DNA of 64,000 nucleotides from NCBI RefSeq assembly GCF_007997215.1, contig NZ_VORW01000001.1, positions 124,001-188,000 on the forward strand, in the 5' to 3' direction. Every line of letters starts with the position of its first letter. Positions within the stretch are counted from its first letter, which is position 1. The translations under genes were made by a program, and so were the position numbers. The notes below the pieces were generated by a model, which was not told the origin of the DNA, ran no database searches, and saw nothing but the letters and a program-made list of their open reading frames with translations. Positions 27,056 through 35,794 of this stretch are shown piece by piece. This stretch comes from Algoriphagus aquimarinus. GTDB taxonomy: Bacteria; Bacteroidota; Bacteroidia; Cytophagales; Cyclobacteriaceae.

Positions 27056-28418
27056 CACTGCAAGCAAGCTTCATACTTTTTTAACCAAAACGACATCCTG
27101 TGCACCCCTGGCGGTATTCAGGATGTTGTTTGGTTTATTGATGTTTGTCAGTATGATCCGGTTTTGGTGGAAAGGCTGGATCCATGAATTTTTCATTTCC
27201 CCCAAATATCATTTCTCATTTTATGGTTTTGAATGGGTACAGCCCTGGGGAGAATACACCTATGTGCTTTTTATAATAGCAGCCGGAAGCGCAGGGCTCA
27301 TTGCGTTGGGACTATGGTATCGCTCCGCCACCATTATTTTTTTTCTGTCTTTCACTTATATCGAACTGATGGATAAGACCACTTATCTCAATCACTATTA
27401 TTTCATCAGTCTGATCAGTTTCCTGATGATTTTTTTGCCTGCACACGCTTGCTTTGGGTTGGATGCCCGAAATAATAAGAACTTAAACTCGTCCGGAATA
27501 CCGGCATGGACCACTCTGTCCATCAAAGTCATGGTGGTTATCTTGTATTTCTACGCTGGCTTGGCCAAGTTAAACAGCGACTGGCTGCTGAAAGCTCTTC
27601 CCATGAAAATCTGGCTGCCTGCAAAAAATGACCTTCCCTTAATTGGTGACTTATTCGATGAACTTTGGGTTGCTTATGCATTCAGCTGGATCGGATGCAT
27701 TTATGACCTGAGTATCGGTTTTTTGTTGTCTTATCGACCCACCCGAGTAATCGCCTTCTTGTCAGTCATTGCTTTTCATTTGTTAACCTCCCTTCTGTTT
27801 CCTATTGGGATGTTTCCTTACATCATGATTTTCACAGCGATGATTTTCTTCTCCGAAGGTTTTCATGAAAAGCAGCTCCAAAGGATCGGAAAAGCTCTTC
27901 GGTTTTCTCAATCCTTTCTTTCCAGCGATCACACCTATCGGTACAGCAAACCGGCAAGCAGGTTCATACTTACCATTTTTACTTTCTTCTTTATGATCCA
28001 ATTGCTCCTGCCTTTTCGGTATTGGCTCTATCCGGGAGAACTCTTTTGGACAGAAGAAGGATATAGATTTTCCTGGAGAGTCATGTTGATGGAAAAAATG
28101 GGGACAGCAACCTTTGTCGTAAAAGATTCTTCAGGAAAGGTTATTGAGGTCAACAATTCAGAGTTTTTGACCCCCCAACAAGAAAAAATGATGGCTACAC
28201 AGCCGGATATGATGTTAGAATTTGCCCATATCCTGCGGGATTATTTCTCCTCCCGGGGCATGGAAAATCCACAGGTCTTTGTGGACAGCTATGTTTCGCT
28301 GAACGGACGAATAGGCAGACCACTTGTAAAACCGGGCGTGGATCTGTCCAAAGAAAACGAGTCTTTCCTTCCAAAATATTGGATAACACCCTTCCACGAT
28401 GAGATTAAAGGTCTTTAG
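27042..28418 (+). CDS. HTTM-domain membrane protein (vitamin-K gamma-carboxylase-like)
   Basis: 458 residues with at least eight hydrophobic segments, including VFRMLFGLLMFVSMIRFWW, YVLFIIAAGSAGLIALGLW and FPYIMIFTAMIFF. The conserved HTTM blocks TYLNHYYFISLISF and ILYFYAGLAKLNSDWL match the membrane part of the vitamin K-dependent gamma-carboxylase family. A C-terminal soluble extension follows (about residues 330-458). Bacterial HTTM proteins of this type have no established reaction. The gene overlaps its upstream neighbour by 14 bp and its downstream neighbour by 20 bp, implying translational coupling and a common function with imelysin and the TonB receptor. Confidence 0.85.
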   Translation: MMVTNTASKLHTFLTKTTSCAPLAVFRMLFGLLMFVSMIRFWWKGWIHEFFISPKYHFSFYGFEWVQPWGEYTYVLFIIAAGSAGLIALGLWYRSATIIFFLSFTYIELMDKTTYLNHYYFISLISFLMIFLPAHACFGLDARNNKNLNSSGIPAWTTLSIKVMVVILYFYAGLAKLNSDWLLKALPMKIWLPAKNDLPLIGDLFDELWVAYAFSWIGCIYDLSIGFLLSYRPTRVIAFLSVIAFHLLTSLLFPIGMFPYIMIFTAMIFFSEGFHEKQLQRIGKALRFSQSFLSSDHTYRYSKPASRFILTIFTFFFMIQLLLPFRYWLYPGELFWTEEGYRFSWRVMLMEKMGTATFVVKDSSGKVIEVNNSEFLTPQQEKMMATQPDMMLEFAHILRDYFSSRGMENPQVFVDSYVSLNGRIGRPLVKPGVDLSKENESFLPKYWITPFHDEIKGL

Positions 28419-30816
28419 TTTAGTTACCATGTTGCTGAGTCCATTTTCAGTCTGGGCACAATTCCAGCTGAAAGGAACCGTCAAATCTCAAGACGACAAT
28501 TCCATCGTATCCTCTTGCACTGTTTATCTCAACGACGGATCCCGGTTGGTCGAGGTTAATCAAAAAGGCGAGTTTGTTTTCAACCTCCTTCCTGATGGTG
28601 GCTATACCGTACACTTTACCAGTGGTTCCTTTAAATACAAAAATCTACAGGTGAACCTGGAGGGGAAGGATCAATCGATCCAGGTTTATCTGGAGCCTCA
28701 GGCCCAGGAACTGGATGAGGCTTTGGTCACTTCTACCACCACATTGGGGCTGAACAGAATGAATGCTGTAGAAAACATGGGGCTTTATGAAGGAAAAAAA
28801 TCCGAAGTCATCATTCCCTCAAACCTCACCGCCAACCTCTCTACCAACAATGCCAGACAAGTCTACTCCAAAGTCGCAGGATTGAATATTTGGGAAAATG
28901 ACGGAGCCGGACTTCAGTTGAGCATCGGCGGGAGAGGCCTGGATCCTAACAGAACTTCCAATTTTAATGTACGCCAAAACGGATACGACATCAGTGCCGA
29001 TGCATTGGGATATCCCGAGAGCTACTATACTCCCCCTTTGGAAGGAATCGGCAAGATTCAGATTGTAAGAGGAGCCGCTTCCCTGCAATACGGGACACAG
29101 TTTGGAGGATTGATCAACTTTGTCATCAAGCGACCTGTAGAGGACAAAAAACTGGAGCTGGTCGCACGCCAATCTCTGGGCTCTTTCGGGTTTTACAATA
29201 CCTTCACAAGTGTCAGCGGTACAGTTGGGAAAATCAGCTATTATTCATTCCTCCAATACAAAAAGGGAGATGGCTGGAGACCAAACTCCCAATTTGAGAA
29301 TTACACATTTTATTCAAATGTGAATTATAAGATCACAGAAAAGACTGACATCGGCATTGATTTTACCAAGATGAATTACCTGGCCCAGCAGCCCGGCGGA
29401 CTTACCGACCAGATGTACGAAGAAGATCCCCGGCAAAGTAACCGGGAAAGAAACTGGTTCAGTGTGGATTGGAATCTATATGCATTCCACCTTGATCATA
29501 AATTCAACAAAAACAACTCATTCAATCTGAGGTTTTTCGGCCTCAATGCATATCGCTACGCGGTCGGTTTCCGACCAAATCGGGTAGCCTCGATTGATGA
29601 CAATAGTCAGCGGGATCTGATCAAGGGCGATTTTCAAAACTGGGGAACAGAAGCAAGATTTCTGAAAAGGTATAGCCTTGGTAAAATCCAGTCCATCGGC
29701 TTGATAGGAGCAAGGTACTATAGTGGATTTAACCACAGTACCCAAGGCTTTGGCAGCACAGGAAGTGGTCCGGATTTCGACTACATCGAAGACGATGACA
29801 GCCTTTTGAACGATTATCGGTTTCCCAACAAAAATACGTCCCTGTTTTTTGAAAACATATTTTTCCTGACCGAAAAGCTATCTCTGACACCCGGAATTCG
29901 CTTTGAATACATCAAAACAACAGCAGATGGGTACTATGCCACTGTTTACCGTGATCTTGCCGGAAACATCCTCGAAAGAACAGTCACTGAAGAATACCGG
30001 ATCAATACACGGGATTTTCTGATCGGGGGCTTGGGGATCAGCTATAAACCCAGTGTCAAAACCGAATTCTACGGCAACGTTTCACAGAATTACCGTTCGA
30101 TCACATTCAGCGACATGAGGGTCACCAATCCTTCGGCAGTCGTTGACCAAAATCTCCAGGATGAAAAAGGCTATTCCATGGATTTGGGTGTCCGATCGGA
30201 TCAGACCGGAGTAATCAATTATGACCTGAGTTTATTTTACCTAAATTATGACAACCGCATCGGAGAGGTCCAGTTTTACGATGAAAACAACCGTGTTTTG
30301 AGAAAAAGAGGAAACATTGGTCGGGCTGTAATTCAAGGATTGGAATCCTATGCAGAATGGAATGTAATGAAGACACTCTTGCCGGAACGAACCAAATGGG
30401 CTGGATCAGTATTCGGCAACTTGGCTTTGATAAATTCTATTTATAAGGCCAGCGAAGTACCTGGAGTGGAAGGAAACCAGGTTGAATTTGTACCTAAAGT
30501 CAACTTAAAATCAGGTCTTATAATAGGTTATCAAGAATTCAAAGCCAATTTCCAATATACCTATCTTTCGGATCAGTATTCAGATGCCACGAATGCAATC
30601 GATGGTGGAGTTTCGGCAGTTGTTGGAATCATACCCTCTTATTCCATTATGGACTTAAGCCTTTCATATCAATGGAAGTGGTTTAGACTGGAGGGTAATG
30701 TGAATAATTTGGCAAATTCCGTTTACTTTACCCGGAGAGCCACCGGATACCCCGGACCTGGGATTTTACCGTCTGATGGTAGAGGGTATTATTTTACACT
30801 TCAATTCAAGCTTTAA
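28399..30816 (+). CDS. FecA-like TonB-dependent receptor with carboxypeptidase-like N-terminal domain
   Basis: 805 residues. A signal peptide (FSVWAQ) is followed by a CarboxypepD-regulatory-like beta domain (residues ~22-100). The plug contains GGRGLDPNRTSNFNVRQNGY and IQIVRGAASLQYGTQFGG. The C-terminal barrel ends in an aromatic residue pattern (YYFTLQFKL). Family members import ferric complexes or other metal chelates. It closes the DUF4856-imelysin-HTTM operon, whose promoter carries twin palindromes, so iron repression is likely. Plug motifs are similar to those of the receptor at 15.4 kb, indicating paralogy within the FecA-like branch. Confidence 0.9.
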   Translation: MRLKVFSLVTMLLSPFSVWAQFQLKGTVKSQDDNSIVSSCTVYLNDGSRLVEVNQKGEFVFNLLPDGGYTVHFTSGSFKYKNLQVNLEGKDQSIQVYLEPQAQELDEALVTSTTTLGLNRMNAVENMGLYEGKKSEVIIPSNLTANLSTNNARQVYSKVAGLNIWENDGAGLQLSIGGRGLDPNRTSNFNVRQNGYDISADALGYPESYYTPPLEGIGKIQIVRGAASLQYGTQFGGLINFVIKRPVEDKKLELVARQSLGSFGFYNTFTSVSGTVGKISYYSFLQYKKGDGWRPNSQFENYTFYSNVNYKITEKTDIGIDFTKMNYLAQQPGGLTDQMYEEDPRQSNRERNWFSVDWNLYAFHLDHKFNKNNSFNLRFFGLNAYRYAVGFRPNRVASIDDNSQRDLIKGDFQNWGTEARFLKRYSLGKIQSIGLIGARYYSGFNHSTQGFGSTGSGPDFDYIEDDDSLLNDYRFPNKNTSLFFENIFFLTEKLSLTPGIRFEYIKTTADGYYATVYRDLAGNILERTVTEEYRINTRDFLIGGLGISYKPSVKTEFYGNVSQNYRSITFSDMRVTNPSAVVDQNLQDEKGYSMDLGVRSDQTGVINYDLSLFYLNYDNRIGEVQFYDENNRVLRKRGNIGRAVIQGLESYAEWNVMKTLLPERTKWAGSVFGNLALINSIYKASEVPGVEGNQVEFVPKVNLKSGLIIGYQEFKANFQYTYLSDQYSDATNAIDGGVSAVVGIIPSYSIMDLSLSYQWKWFRLEGNVNNLANSVYFTRRATGYPGPGILPSDGRGYYFTLQFKL

Positions 30817-30855
30817 GAAGTTAATAAAAAGGGGACACTGAATTTCTGGGGCTAC

Positions 30856-31023
30856 ATGAAGGAAATTTCGAGGCCAGGACCAAGCTATTTTGACGAAAAT
30901 AGTGGTGGCTTAAAAAATGACTTTACGACACGCAACGCCACCTTTAGGACTTGGAATTTAATGCATTTGTCGAAAATGCTGAAAGGTGGATTTCCTGCTT
31001 ATGCCAACATCCGATCTGAATAG
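30856..31023 (+). pseudogene. Orphan 55-codon open frame, possible gene remnant
   Basis: An open frame (MKEISRPGPSYFDENSGGLK...PAYANIRSE) that extends a few codons upstream without a start. Its composition is protein-like (DENSGGLKNDF, TWNLMHLSK) but I recognise no family. It lies in a stretch of broken genes after the TonB receptor. It could be the internal fragment of a lost gene or an unrelated small protein. Confidence 0.35.
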
Positions 31024-31108
31024 GATAAAAGCGACCATGGACACCCGAATACGGAATAAAGGAAGTTTAAGAATAACTAGATTAAAAACTTGAATTTATA
31101 AGGTTTAA

Positions 31109-31777
31109 TCAATTCTTGAAATTTTTTGGGACTTCTTTAAGGTTATGGACTTCAAGGTCAAATGGTTCTGAATAAGGATAATCTGGAACTCCTTCTCTTT
31201 TGATCAAACAAGTTTGCAAACCTGCCCTTTTTGCTCCCAAAAGATCCCAAGGATGGCAGGCAACCAACATGGTATCTTTGGCTGAGTAACCCATTTCCTT
31301 GAGCACATATAAATAACGAGAGGGATGAGGTTTGAAGTAACCCACTTCTTCAACACTGAATACACGTTCCAAAAATTTAATAAGGCCGCTGAATTCCATT
31401 TGGGCATTGGCAACATCCAAACTGCCATTGGTAAGTGCCACCATGGGTATATCCACTTCTTTGAGCTTAGCCATTCCTTCGATCTCATCTCCATGGGGTG
31501 GCAACGTTTTTATTATAGATAGTAAGAATTTAATCTCGGATTGCGTGATTTTCCGATCAAGTTTTTCAGCTGTCATTTTTAAAGTAGCATCTGCAATTTC
31601 TCCAAAAGGTCTATAGTTTTCAGACAAACTCTCTACCCAGGCATATTGTAGAAGTAGGGCAAACCAGGTGTCAAAAGCAAAGGAATGTTCCAATTAACTA
31701 TTGATAGCGGATTTTAAGGAAGCCATGTCTAACAAGGTTTCATTGACATCGAAGATTAATAATTTGGCCTTTTTCAC
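31109..31777 (-). pseudogene. HAD type II (2-haloacid dehalogenase-like) gene with in-frame stop
   Basis: The frame from 31109 to 31693 encodes 194 residues of a HAD protein lacking the nucleophile motif. Reading upstream in the same frame, GTG at 31777 starts VKKAKLLIFDVNETLLDMAS, which carries the essential DVNET motif I. A TAA stop at 31694-31696 then separates the two parts. Motif II (VALTNGS) and motif III/IV (GYFKPHPSRY, LVACHPWDLLGAKRAG) are intact. A single nonsense codon therefore breaks an otherwise complete ~220-residue S-2-haloacid dehalogenase-like enzyme. A sequencing error or readthrough cannot be excluded from sequence alone. Confidence 0.8.
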
Positions 31778-31986
31778 AGTCTAGCAGTTAATTATAATAA
31801 AAAAGAAATGTGGCATTCAATAACCTCACATCCCAAAATGCACTGAAGCAATAATCCTCTCCGAATCCGTATTCCAACAATCCAAAGACATTTCGGCTAA
31901 CCCGGAAAGTTTTTCATAAAGAGCCATATCGTATTTTTGGGAGATTTCGGTTTGCATTACCTTCTTTTCGGAATTCAATTTTCTCT

Positions 31987-32160
31987 TCACCAATTGTACC
32001 GGTTTGTTTCCTTAAGCTGACTAGAAATCTTGCAATCTGAATCTTTTTCAAAAAGAGCCGCCATTTGCTTTTGATTCAGCCTGACTGCCTCCTTATCAAA
32101 CTTTACCTCGATTTGAGTCTGACCGTCACTTCCTTGAAAGATTTCGATTTGGTTATCCAT
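31987..32160 (-). pseudogene. Truncated RhuM/virulence-protein family gene
   Basis: Starting at ATG 32160, the frame reads MDNQIEIFQGSDGQTQIEV, then KFDKEAVRLNQKQMAALFEK, and stops after 57 codons. This matches the N-terminus of RhuM-like proteins (compare the intact copy at 39998-40999: VQVYLQDESVWLTQKAMSLL). Another frame just downstream (about 31829-31999, KRKLNSEKKVMQTEISQKYD) is open but in a different phase and unrecognised. The C-terminal ~270 residues are gone, so this is a relic. Confidence 0.7.
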
Positions 32161-32352
32161 TACTTACTTGAATTTTTCCAGATTTCCCATTTTTGGTATT
32201 CTCTCGACAATAAGCCCCTTAAAATTAAAAGATCCAAAATCGTGATCTCTTCTATATTTATATAAATACATCTTTACTCATTAACATCTTTAAATCCAAC
32301 AACTTTGAATTAGGCCCGTTAATTCATATAATGTAACTTTAAGTGCTTGACT

Positions 32353-32553
32353 ATGTGGAATACAATAAAATTTTTAGGAACAGTTTTCATCAGCTTCATT
32401 GCGATGATCGGAGCTTTGGGTGCGGAAAATCCGTTCCCTCTTTTTGCAGTTGCTTGGGGAATTTGGATTATTTATATCCTAGGACTTCGGTCAAAAAGAA
32501 AAAAGGAACTTGACAAAGAGCGACTAATCGGAGAAATCCTGGATAAGCTTTAA
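32353..32553 (+). CDS. Small hypothetical membrane protein (66 aa)
   Basis: Start chosen at the ATG (32353) rather than the TTG two codons earlier. Two hydrophobic helices (FLGTVFISFIAMIGALG and FPLFAVAWGIWIIYILG) are followed by a basic, charged tail (RSKRKKELDKERLIGEILDKL) that would face the cytoplasm. It stands alone between decayed genes and the ArdC gene. Family not recognised. Confidence 0.5.
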   Translation: MWNTIKFLGTVFISFIAMIGALGAENPFPLFAVAWGIWIIYILGLRSKRKKELDKERLIGEILDKL

Positions 32554-32804
32554 AAACCAAAATGAAACTTTAAAGACGCAAAGGTTCCCAACAGGAAAAA
32601 TCAAAACGAACCTAAGCTGACAAGTGTAAAACCCATTCTGGAAAGAAAGGGATTTTTTATGTGTGCGTTTTGGACCAAGGAAAGTGAAAATCCAATACAA
32701 AGGAAAAATGAAACGATCTGAAGTGAATTCAACATATTGAAACAACTGTTTGAACTAAATATGAGTTAAGAATGATAGAATAACAATCCAACAAAAAAGA
32801 GGGA
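32554..32804. other. Intergenic region, no gene seen
   Basis: Short, out-of-phase open stretches only. No repeat, hairpin or promoter stands out. Confidence 0.3.
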
Positions 32805-33710
32805 TTATTCCTCCCCCTTTTGTTCTATCCCCAGAATATAATTAGCTGCTTGGTGTGCCTTTTGAGCAGCATAAATCAGCATTTTTGGATCTTCCTTTAG
32901 TGGCTTAAACCATCCCTTCAGATAGGCCAAGGAGTTTTTGAAATTGGCATCCTTAATTCCGGCAAGGGCATTCAGGAAACTGGCTCCCATTTCGGCAATC
33001 AATTCCTCTTTTGAATATTCCACCGAACCAAAGCCAACCAAAGCCGGTCTTTCTGCAAATCTCCCTAATCTGCTGGAATGGCCTGTGCTATGGATCATTT
33101 CATGAAATAGGACTGAATAATATTGCTCGTCTCCTTTGAAGGACTCCTTATCCGGCATATTGATAAAATCTCTGGAGGGGCTGTAAAATGCGTCGTCTCC
33201 TTCATGAACTATATGCGGACAGGTGGTAAAGCCTGCAATGATGGATTCGCAAGTTTCGTTTGGGGAAAAAACCCTTTCTTCGACACCTTCAATGGAAAAA
33301 TCGATACCTTCTATTTGATCGATATTGAAAACCGTCCAGATAAAGGGGGTAAACTTCCTTCCAAAAAGGTCCTCGTTTTCTCCTTCTTCATTGGTAGCCT
33401 TTCCTTTTACAAACTTGGAAATCTTCCAAAATACGACTTTAGAGCCTTTTTCATCCTTCTTGACATTTCTGCCTAGGTGCTTCGCCTGATTGTAGGTCAA
33501 GAAATAAGGACTTTTGAATTTTTTGGAGATAGTAACCCAGGCCAGCCAAAGTGCATTGAATCCCAAGTAAGGACGGTTTGAAGCATAATTCTTCGGAGAG
33601 TTTTTAGGACTCCAAACTTGTTCCCAAGTAAGGTTTTCATTTTGGATACCTTCGATGATTTCGTTGGTAACGGTTTCCGCTAATTGGTTGAAATTTTCCC
33701 AAGCATTCAT
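32805..33710 (-). CDS. ArdC-like antirestriction protein (ssDNA-binding domain plus zincin metallopeptidase)
   Basis: 301 residues. The N-terminal ~130 residues match the ArdC ssDNA-binding domain (WEQVWSPKNSPKNYASNRPY, FLTYNQAKHLGRNVKKDEKG). The C-terminal part is a zincin-like peptidase with HEMIHSTGHSSRL (HExxH...H). ArdC-type proteins enter recipients early in conjugation and shield incoming DNA from restriction. The gene marks the left edge of a mobile defence/resistance island. Just upstream lie a 25-bp repeat, also found at 48.25 kb, and a hairpin-rich 382-bp repeat that could be its leader. Confidence 0.88.
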   Translation of the reverse strand: MNAWENFNQLAETVTNEIIEGIQNENLTWEQVWSPKNSPKNYASNRPYLGFNALWLAWVTISKKFKSPYFLTYNQAKHLGRNVKKDEKGSKVVFWKISKFVKGKATNEEGENEDLFGRKFTPFIWTVFNIDQIEGIDFSIEGVEERVFSPNETCESIIAGFTTCPHIVHEGDDAFYSPSRDFINMPDKESFKGDEQYYSVLFHEMIHSTGHSSRLGRFAERPALVGFGSVEYSKEELIAEMGASFLNALAGIKDANFKNSLAYLKGWFKPLKEDPKMLIYAAQKAHQAANYILGIEQKGEE

Positions 33711-33984
33711 GGTTGTAGAGTTTTAAAGTGTGACAGAAAAGGATTGATAAAGCGATTATTGATTTGTTTATCAGCCACATAAAGCCCAGTTAAATCCAAG
33801 GATATTAGGAAGATTGACCCGACACTTAAACCGAGATTTTTCCCGAGTACATGGGGTAATTTTTTTGAAGTAAAGGGCGATATGTGGGCGTGAAGTGACA
33901 TTTTTTTTATCCACTGGTATTGAGGTTCTGACCGACATGCAACCCATAGAGTGTGGTTCTGCATAGGGCAAAAGCCTGGGATAA
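33711..33984. other. ArdC leader region
   Basis: No gene supported; overlapping short frames on the minus strand have no recognisable features. The region holds the ArdC promoter and connects to the repeats at 33985-34393. Confidence 0.3.
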
Positions 33985-34009
33985 AAAACCGGGAGGCAGT
34001 CCGTAGGAG
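33985..34009. repeat. 25-bp repeat, copy 1
   Basis: Runs AAAAACCGGGAGGCAG then TCCGTAGGA and is identical to 48250-48274. In both places it is followed within 3 bp by CCCTGTTTTT. It lies upstream of a minus-strand mobile-element gene each time (ArdC here, the 69-aa protein there), so it could be a shared regulatory or recombination element. Confidence 0.65.
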
Positions 34010-34011
34010 GC

Positions 34012-34393
34012 CCTGTTTTTTAGATCAGGGCGGAGCGCACTTTTGACTGTTGCAGGTTCGCACTTAACCTTTGCATCGTCGTGTCATACACCGAAGACCA
34101 AGGGATTGAGAAGAAAAAAATGGAACGGAGCTCTCACCGACCGAAACGGACAAAAATCTCGATTTACTCGGAAGAAAAATCGGAAATAGGCTAGCCCCCC
34201 TGAAGGAGGCTCGGGCTACGGCTTCACGAAAGGGCCTTCCCGAGTCCCAGGCTCGCCGGGACAAGGAAGGGTAAGTGGAGTGAAGCGGTAGCCGTGGGGA
34301 GTGAAAGCCCTTTCCTAGAGTCGAGAGAAAAGAGCTGTCATTTGAAAAATGGCGCGAATGAATCGGAACGAAAGGAGTGGGCGAAACGGGGAA
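34012..34393. repeat. ~385-bp direct repeat, copy 1 (left of mer cassette)
   Basis: This stretch is closely similar, by eye roughly 90%, to 35878-36263. Both begin CCCTGTTTTTTAGATCAGGG (itself a small hairpin) and end GCGAAACGGGGAA. No convincing open frame is conserved between the copies, whereas base-pairing is (see the hairpin at 34214-34293). It flanks the MerTP/ArsR cassette, consistent with recombination or cassette mobilisation. It could be a non-coding RNA, an origin of transfer or a single-stranded promoter; none is proved. Confidence 0.8.
34214..34293. ncRNA. Long conserved hairpin within repeat copy 1
   Basis: Outer arms GGCTACGGCTTCAC (34214-34227) and GTGAAGCGGTAGCC (34280-34293) pair over 14 bp with one mismatch. 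Inner arms CCTTCC and GTCCC (34235-34248) pair with GGGAC and GGAAGG (34258-34270). The second copy keeps this fold despite several substitutions. The structure could act as RNA or as folded single-stranded DNA; strand and function are unknown. Confidence 0.45.
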
Positions 34394-34558
34394 TCAGCCT
34401 AAAGATTTGAAAAATAAATACACTTTTATATAAATGAATCTTTACATATCACCATATCATCGTTGCAATTTATTTATGGCCAGTTCGACGGTAAATGTTT
34501 CGAACTTGTAGGGTAAATCACCCTATTCAGAGCGATTAGAATGAATTGGTCTTAATCC
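34394..34558. other. Spacer after mer cassette
   Basis: AT-rich, with no gene. It lies downstream of the minus-strand mer cassette; no clear terminator hairpin seen. Confidence 0.3.
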
Positions 34559-34789
34559 TCAATTTGTTGGATTACCACAGCAAGAAGATTTTTCTTCACT
34601 CTGCATGGGTGGACACACCACTGAACCATAGGAGCAAAACACACAGCAATCTCCTACCTTGGGTTTTAGTAAAGTCTTGCATTGTTCGCAATCATAGAAA
34701 AACTGACAAGCATCTGTTGGCATAGTTTCTAATTTTTGATGCCCGCAAGTAGGGCATGTAAGCAGAGAATCAAGGATAATTTCGGACAT
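34559..34789 (-). CDS. Small Cys-rich GDCCVFCSYG-type protein of mer/metal cassettes
   Basis: 76 residues with Cys motifs CPTCGHQK, CEQC, GDCCVFCSYGSVVCPPMQ and a C-terminal CCG. The GDCCVFCSYG signature marks a small family that commonly accompanies MerT-like and ArsR genes. The CxxC pairs look like a zinc-ribbon or metal-thiolate binder. It is the last gene of the three-gene minus-strand cassette, 3 bp after merTP. A role in Hg(II) or other soft-metal binding is inference. Confidence 0.8.
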   Translation of the reverse strand: MSEIILDSLLTCPTCGHQKLETMPTDACQFFYDCEQCKTLLKPKVGDCCVFCSYGSVVCPPMQSEEKSSCCGNPTN

Positions 34790-34792
34790 GAT

Positions 34793-35392
34793 TTATTTTT
34801 TTTCTAGAATCTGATAGCCTGTTTTGGAAATGGCTTCTTCTATCGATTGAGGGGAGGTCTTTGTTTTATCAAACTTTACATTTACAGCCGACTCTACATA
34901 AATCGCATCTACAGCCAAGATCCCTGGAAGTTTGTTTACTTGATTCTCAACCGCGATTTCACATCCCTCGCAAGTCATTCCCTTAATACTCCAAGTAAAA
35001 GATTGCACATCGTCCGTTGACACTAGAATGATTTCTTTTCCATCCGGGGAAGGTGCTATAATCTTCGCATAATTGGGGAAAGCCAATAACATCACGCAGA
35101 GGATTGTCATTATACCAAGGAATTTTTTGCTCTGAACAAAGCTGGGATTCTCGTCACAGGCACATTCAAGTTCTGTTTTTGTCTGGGGTTTTAGTGCACG
35201 ATACCACGCCCATGCTAATATCATACAAGTCAGAATTATCAAAAATGGGCGAAATGCGTCAAGCCAAGCAAAAGAGGCTGCTAATCCTGTGGCTCCAGAA
35301 ATGACGGCTAGAATTGGTGTAATACAACAGAGCGAAGCAGCGAAAGCAGAAAAAATGCCTGCGCCGGCAAGGGATTTGGAGGAAGATTTCAT
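34793..35392 (-). CDS. merTP: MerTP-like mercuric transport protein fused to HMA domain
   Basis: 199 residues. The N-terminal half is MerT-like, with three membrane helices and the paired Cys of ASLCCITPILAV in the first; a further CACDEN motif lies in a loop. The C-terminal ~65 residues form a heavy-metal-associated domain with GMTCEGCE as metal site, in place of a separate MerP. Such fusions import Hg(II) into the cytoplasm, normally for reduction by MerA. No mercuric reductase is present here, so the true substrate or downstream step is open. The start overlaps the ArsR stop by 4 bp. Confidence 0.85.
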   Translation of the reverse strand: MKSSSKSLAGAGIFSAFAASLCCITPILAVISGATGLAASFAWLDAFRPFLIILTCMILAWAWYRALKPQTKTELECACDENPSFVQSKKFLGIMTILCVMLLAFPNYAKIIAPSPDGKEIILVSTDDVQSFTWSIKGMTCEGCEIAVENQVNKLPGILAVDAIYVESAVNVKFDKTKTSPQSIEEAISKTGYQILEKK

Positions 35393-35754
35393 ACCGATAA
35401 GGTGGGTTGAATGTGGCTGAATAGAGGCTTCAATAGTTCCAGATGATCCTGACGCAAGGAGTAAAATATCGTCTGACCCACTCGTCTGCCTTCAATTACT
35501 CGTCCATCTTTTAGCTTACGAAGATGCTGCGAAACTGCCGGAATCGTCATTCCAAGAATATCAGAAAGGTCACATGGGCACAGTTGTTTTTCGACTGAGA
35601 GGAGATAGAGAATCTTGAGCCGAACCTCATTTCCTGCTAAGGAAAGAGCTTCACTGATGCGATTAAATGATTCCTGATTTTCAGAAAGCATTGATTTGCA
35701 CTGGTTGATTTGGATAGGATCTGCTAAGAGTCGTATACAGGTATCACTTGCCAT
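35389..35754 (-). CDS. ArsR/SmtB-family metal-responsive repressor
   Basis: 121 residues with a winged helix (IPAVSQHLRKLKDGRVIEGRRVGQTIFYSL). The start of the recognition region reads QLCPCDLSDIL; the CPC resembles the ELCVCDL metal-sensing site of ArsR-type repressors. Further Cys occur near the N-terminus (DTCIRLL, NQCKSML). It should repress the cassette and release on binding Hg(II), As(III) or a similar ion. It is the first gene of the cassette and overlaps merTP. A perfect 20-bp palindrome 41 bp upstream is the probable operator. Confidence 0.9.
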   Translation of the reverse strand: MASDTCIRLLADPIQINQCKSMLSENQESFNRISEALSLAGNEVRLKILYLLSVEKQLCPCDLSDILGMTIPAVSQHLRKLKDGRVIEGRRVGQTIFYSLRQDHLELLKPLFSHIQPTLSV

Positions 35755-35794
35755 ATTGAAGGTCTATAGGACACAAACATAAAAGATATTTCTT

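Noticed and set aside
34012..34393. Insertion sequence or group II intron as identity of the long repeat
   Set aside because: No transposase or reverse transcriptase frame, and no terminal inverted repeats at the ends of the copies.
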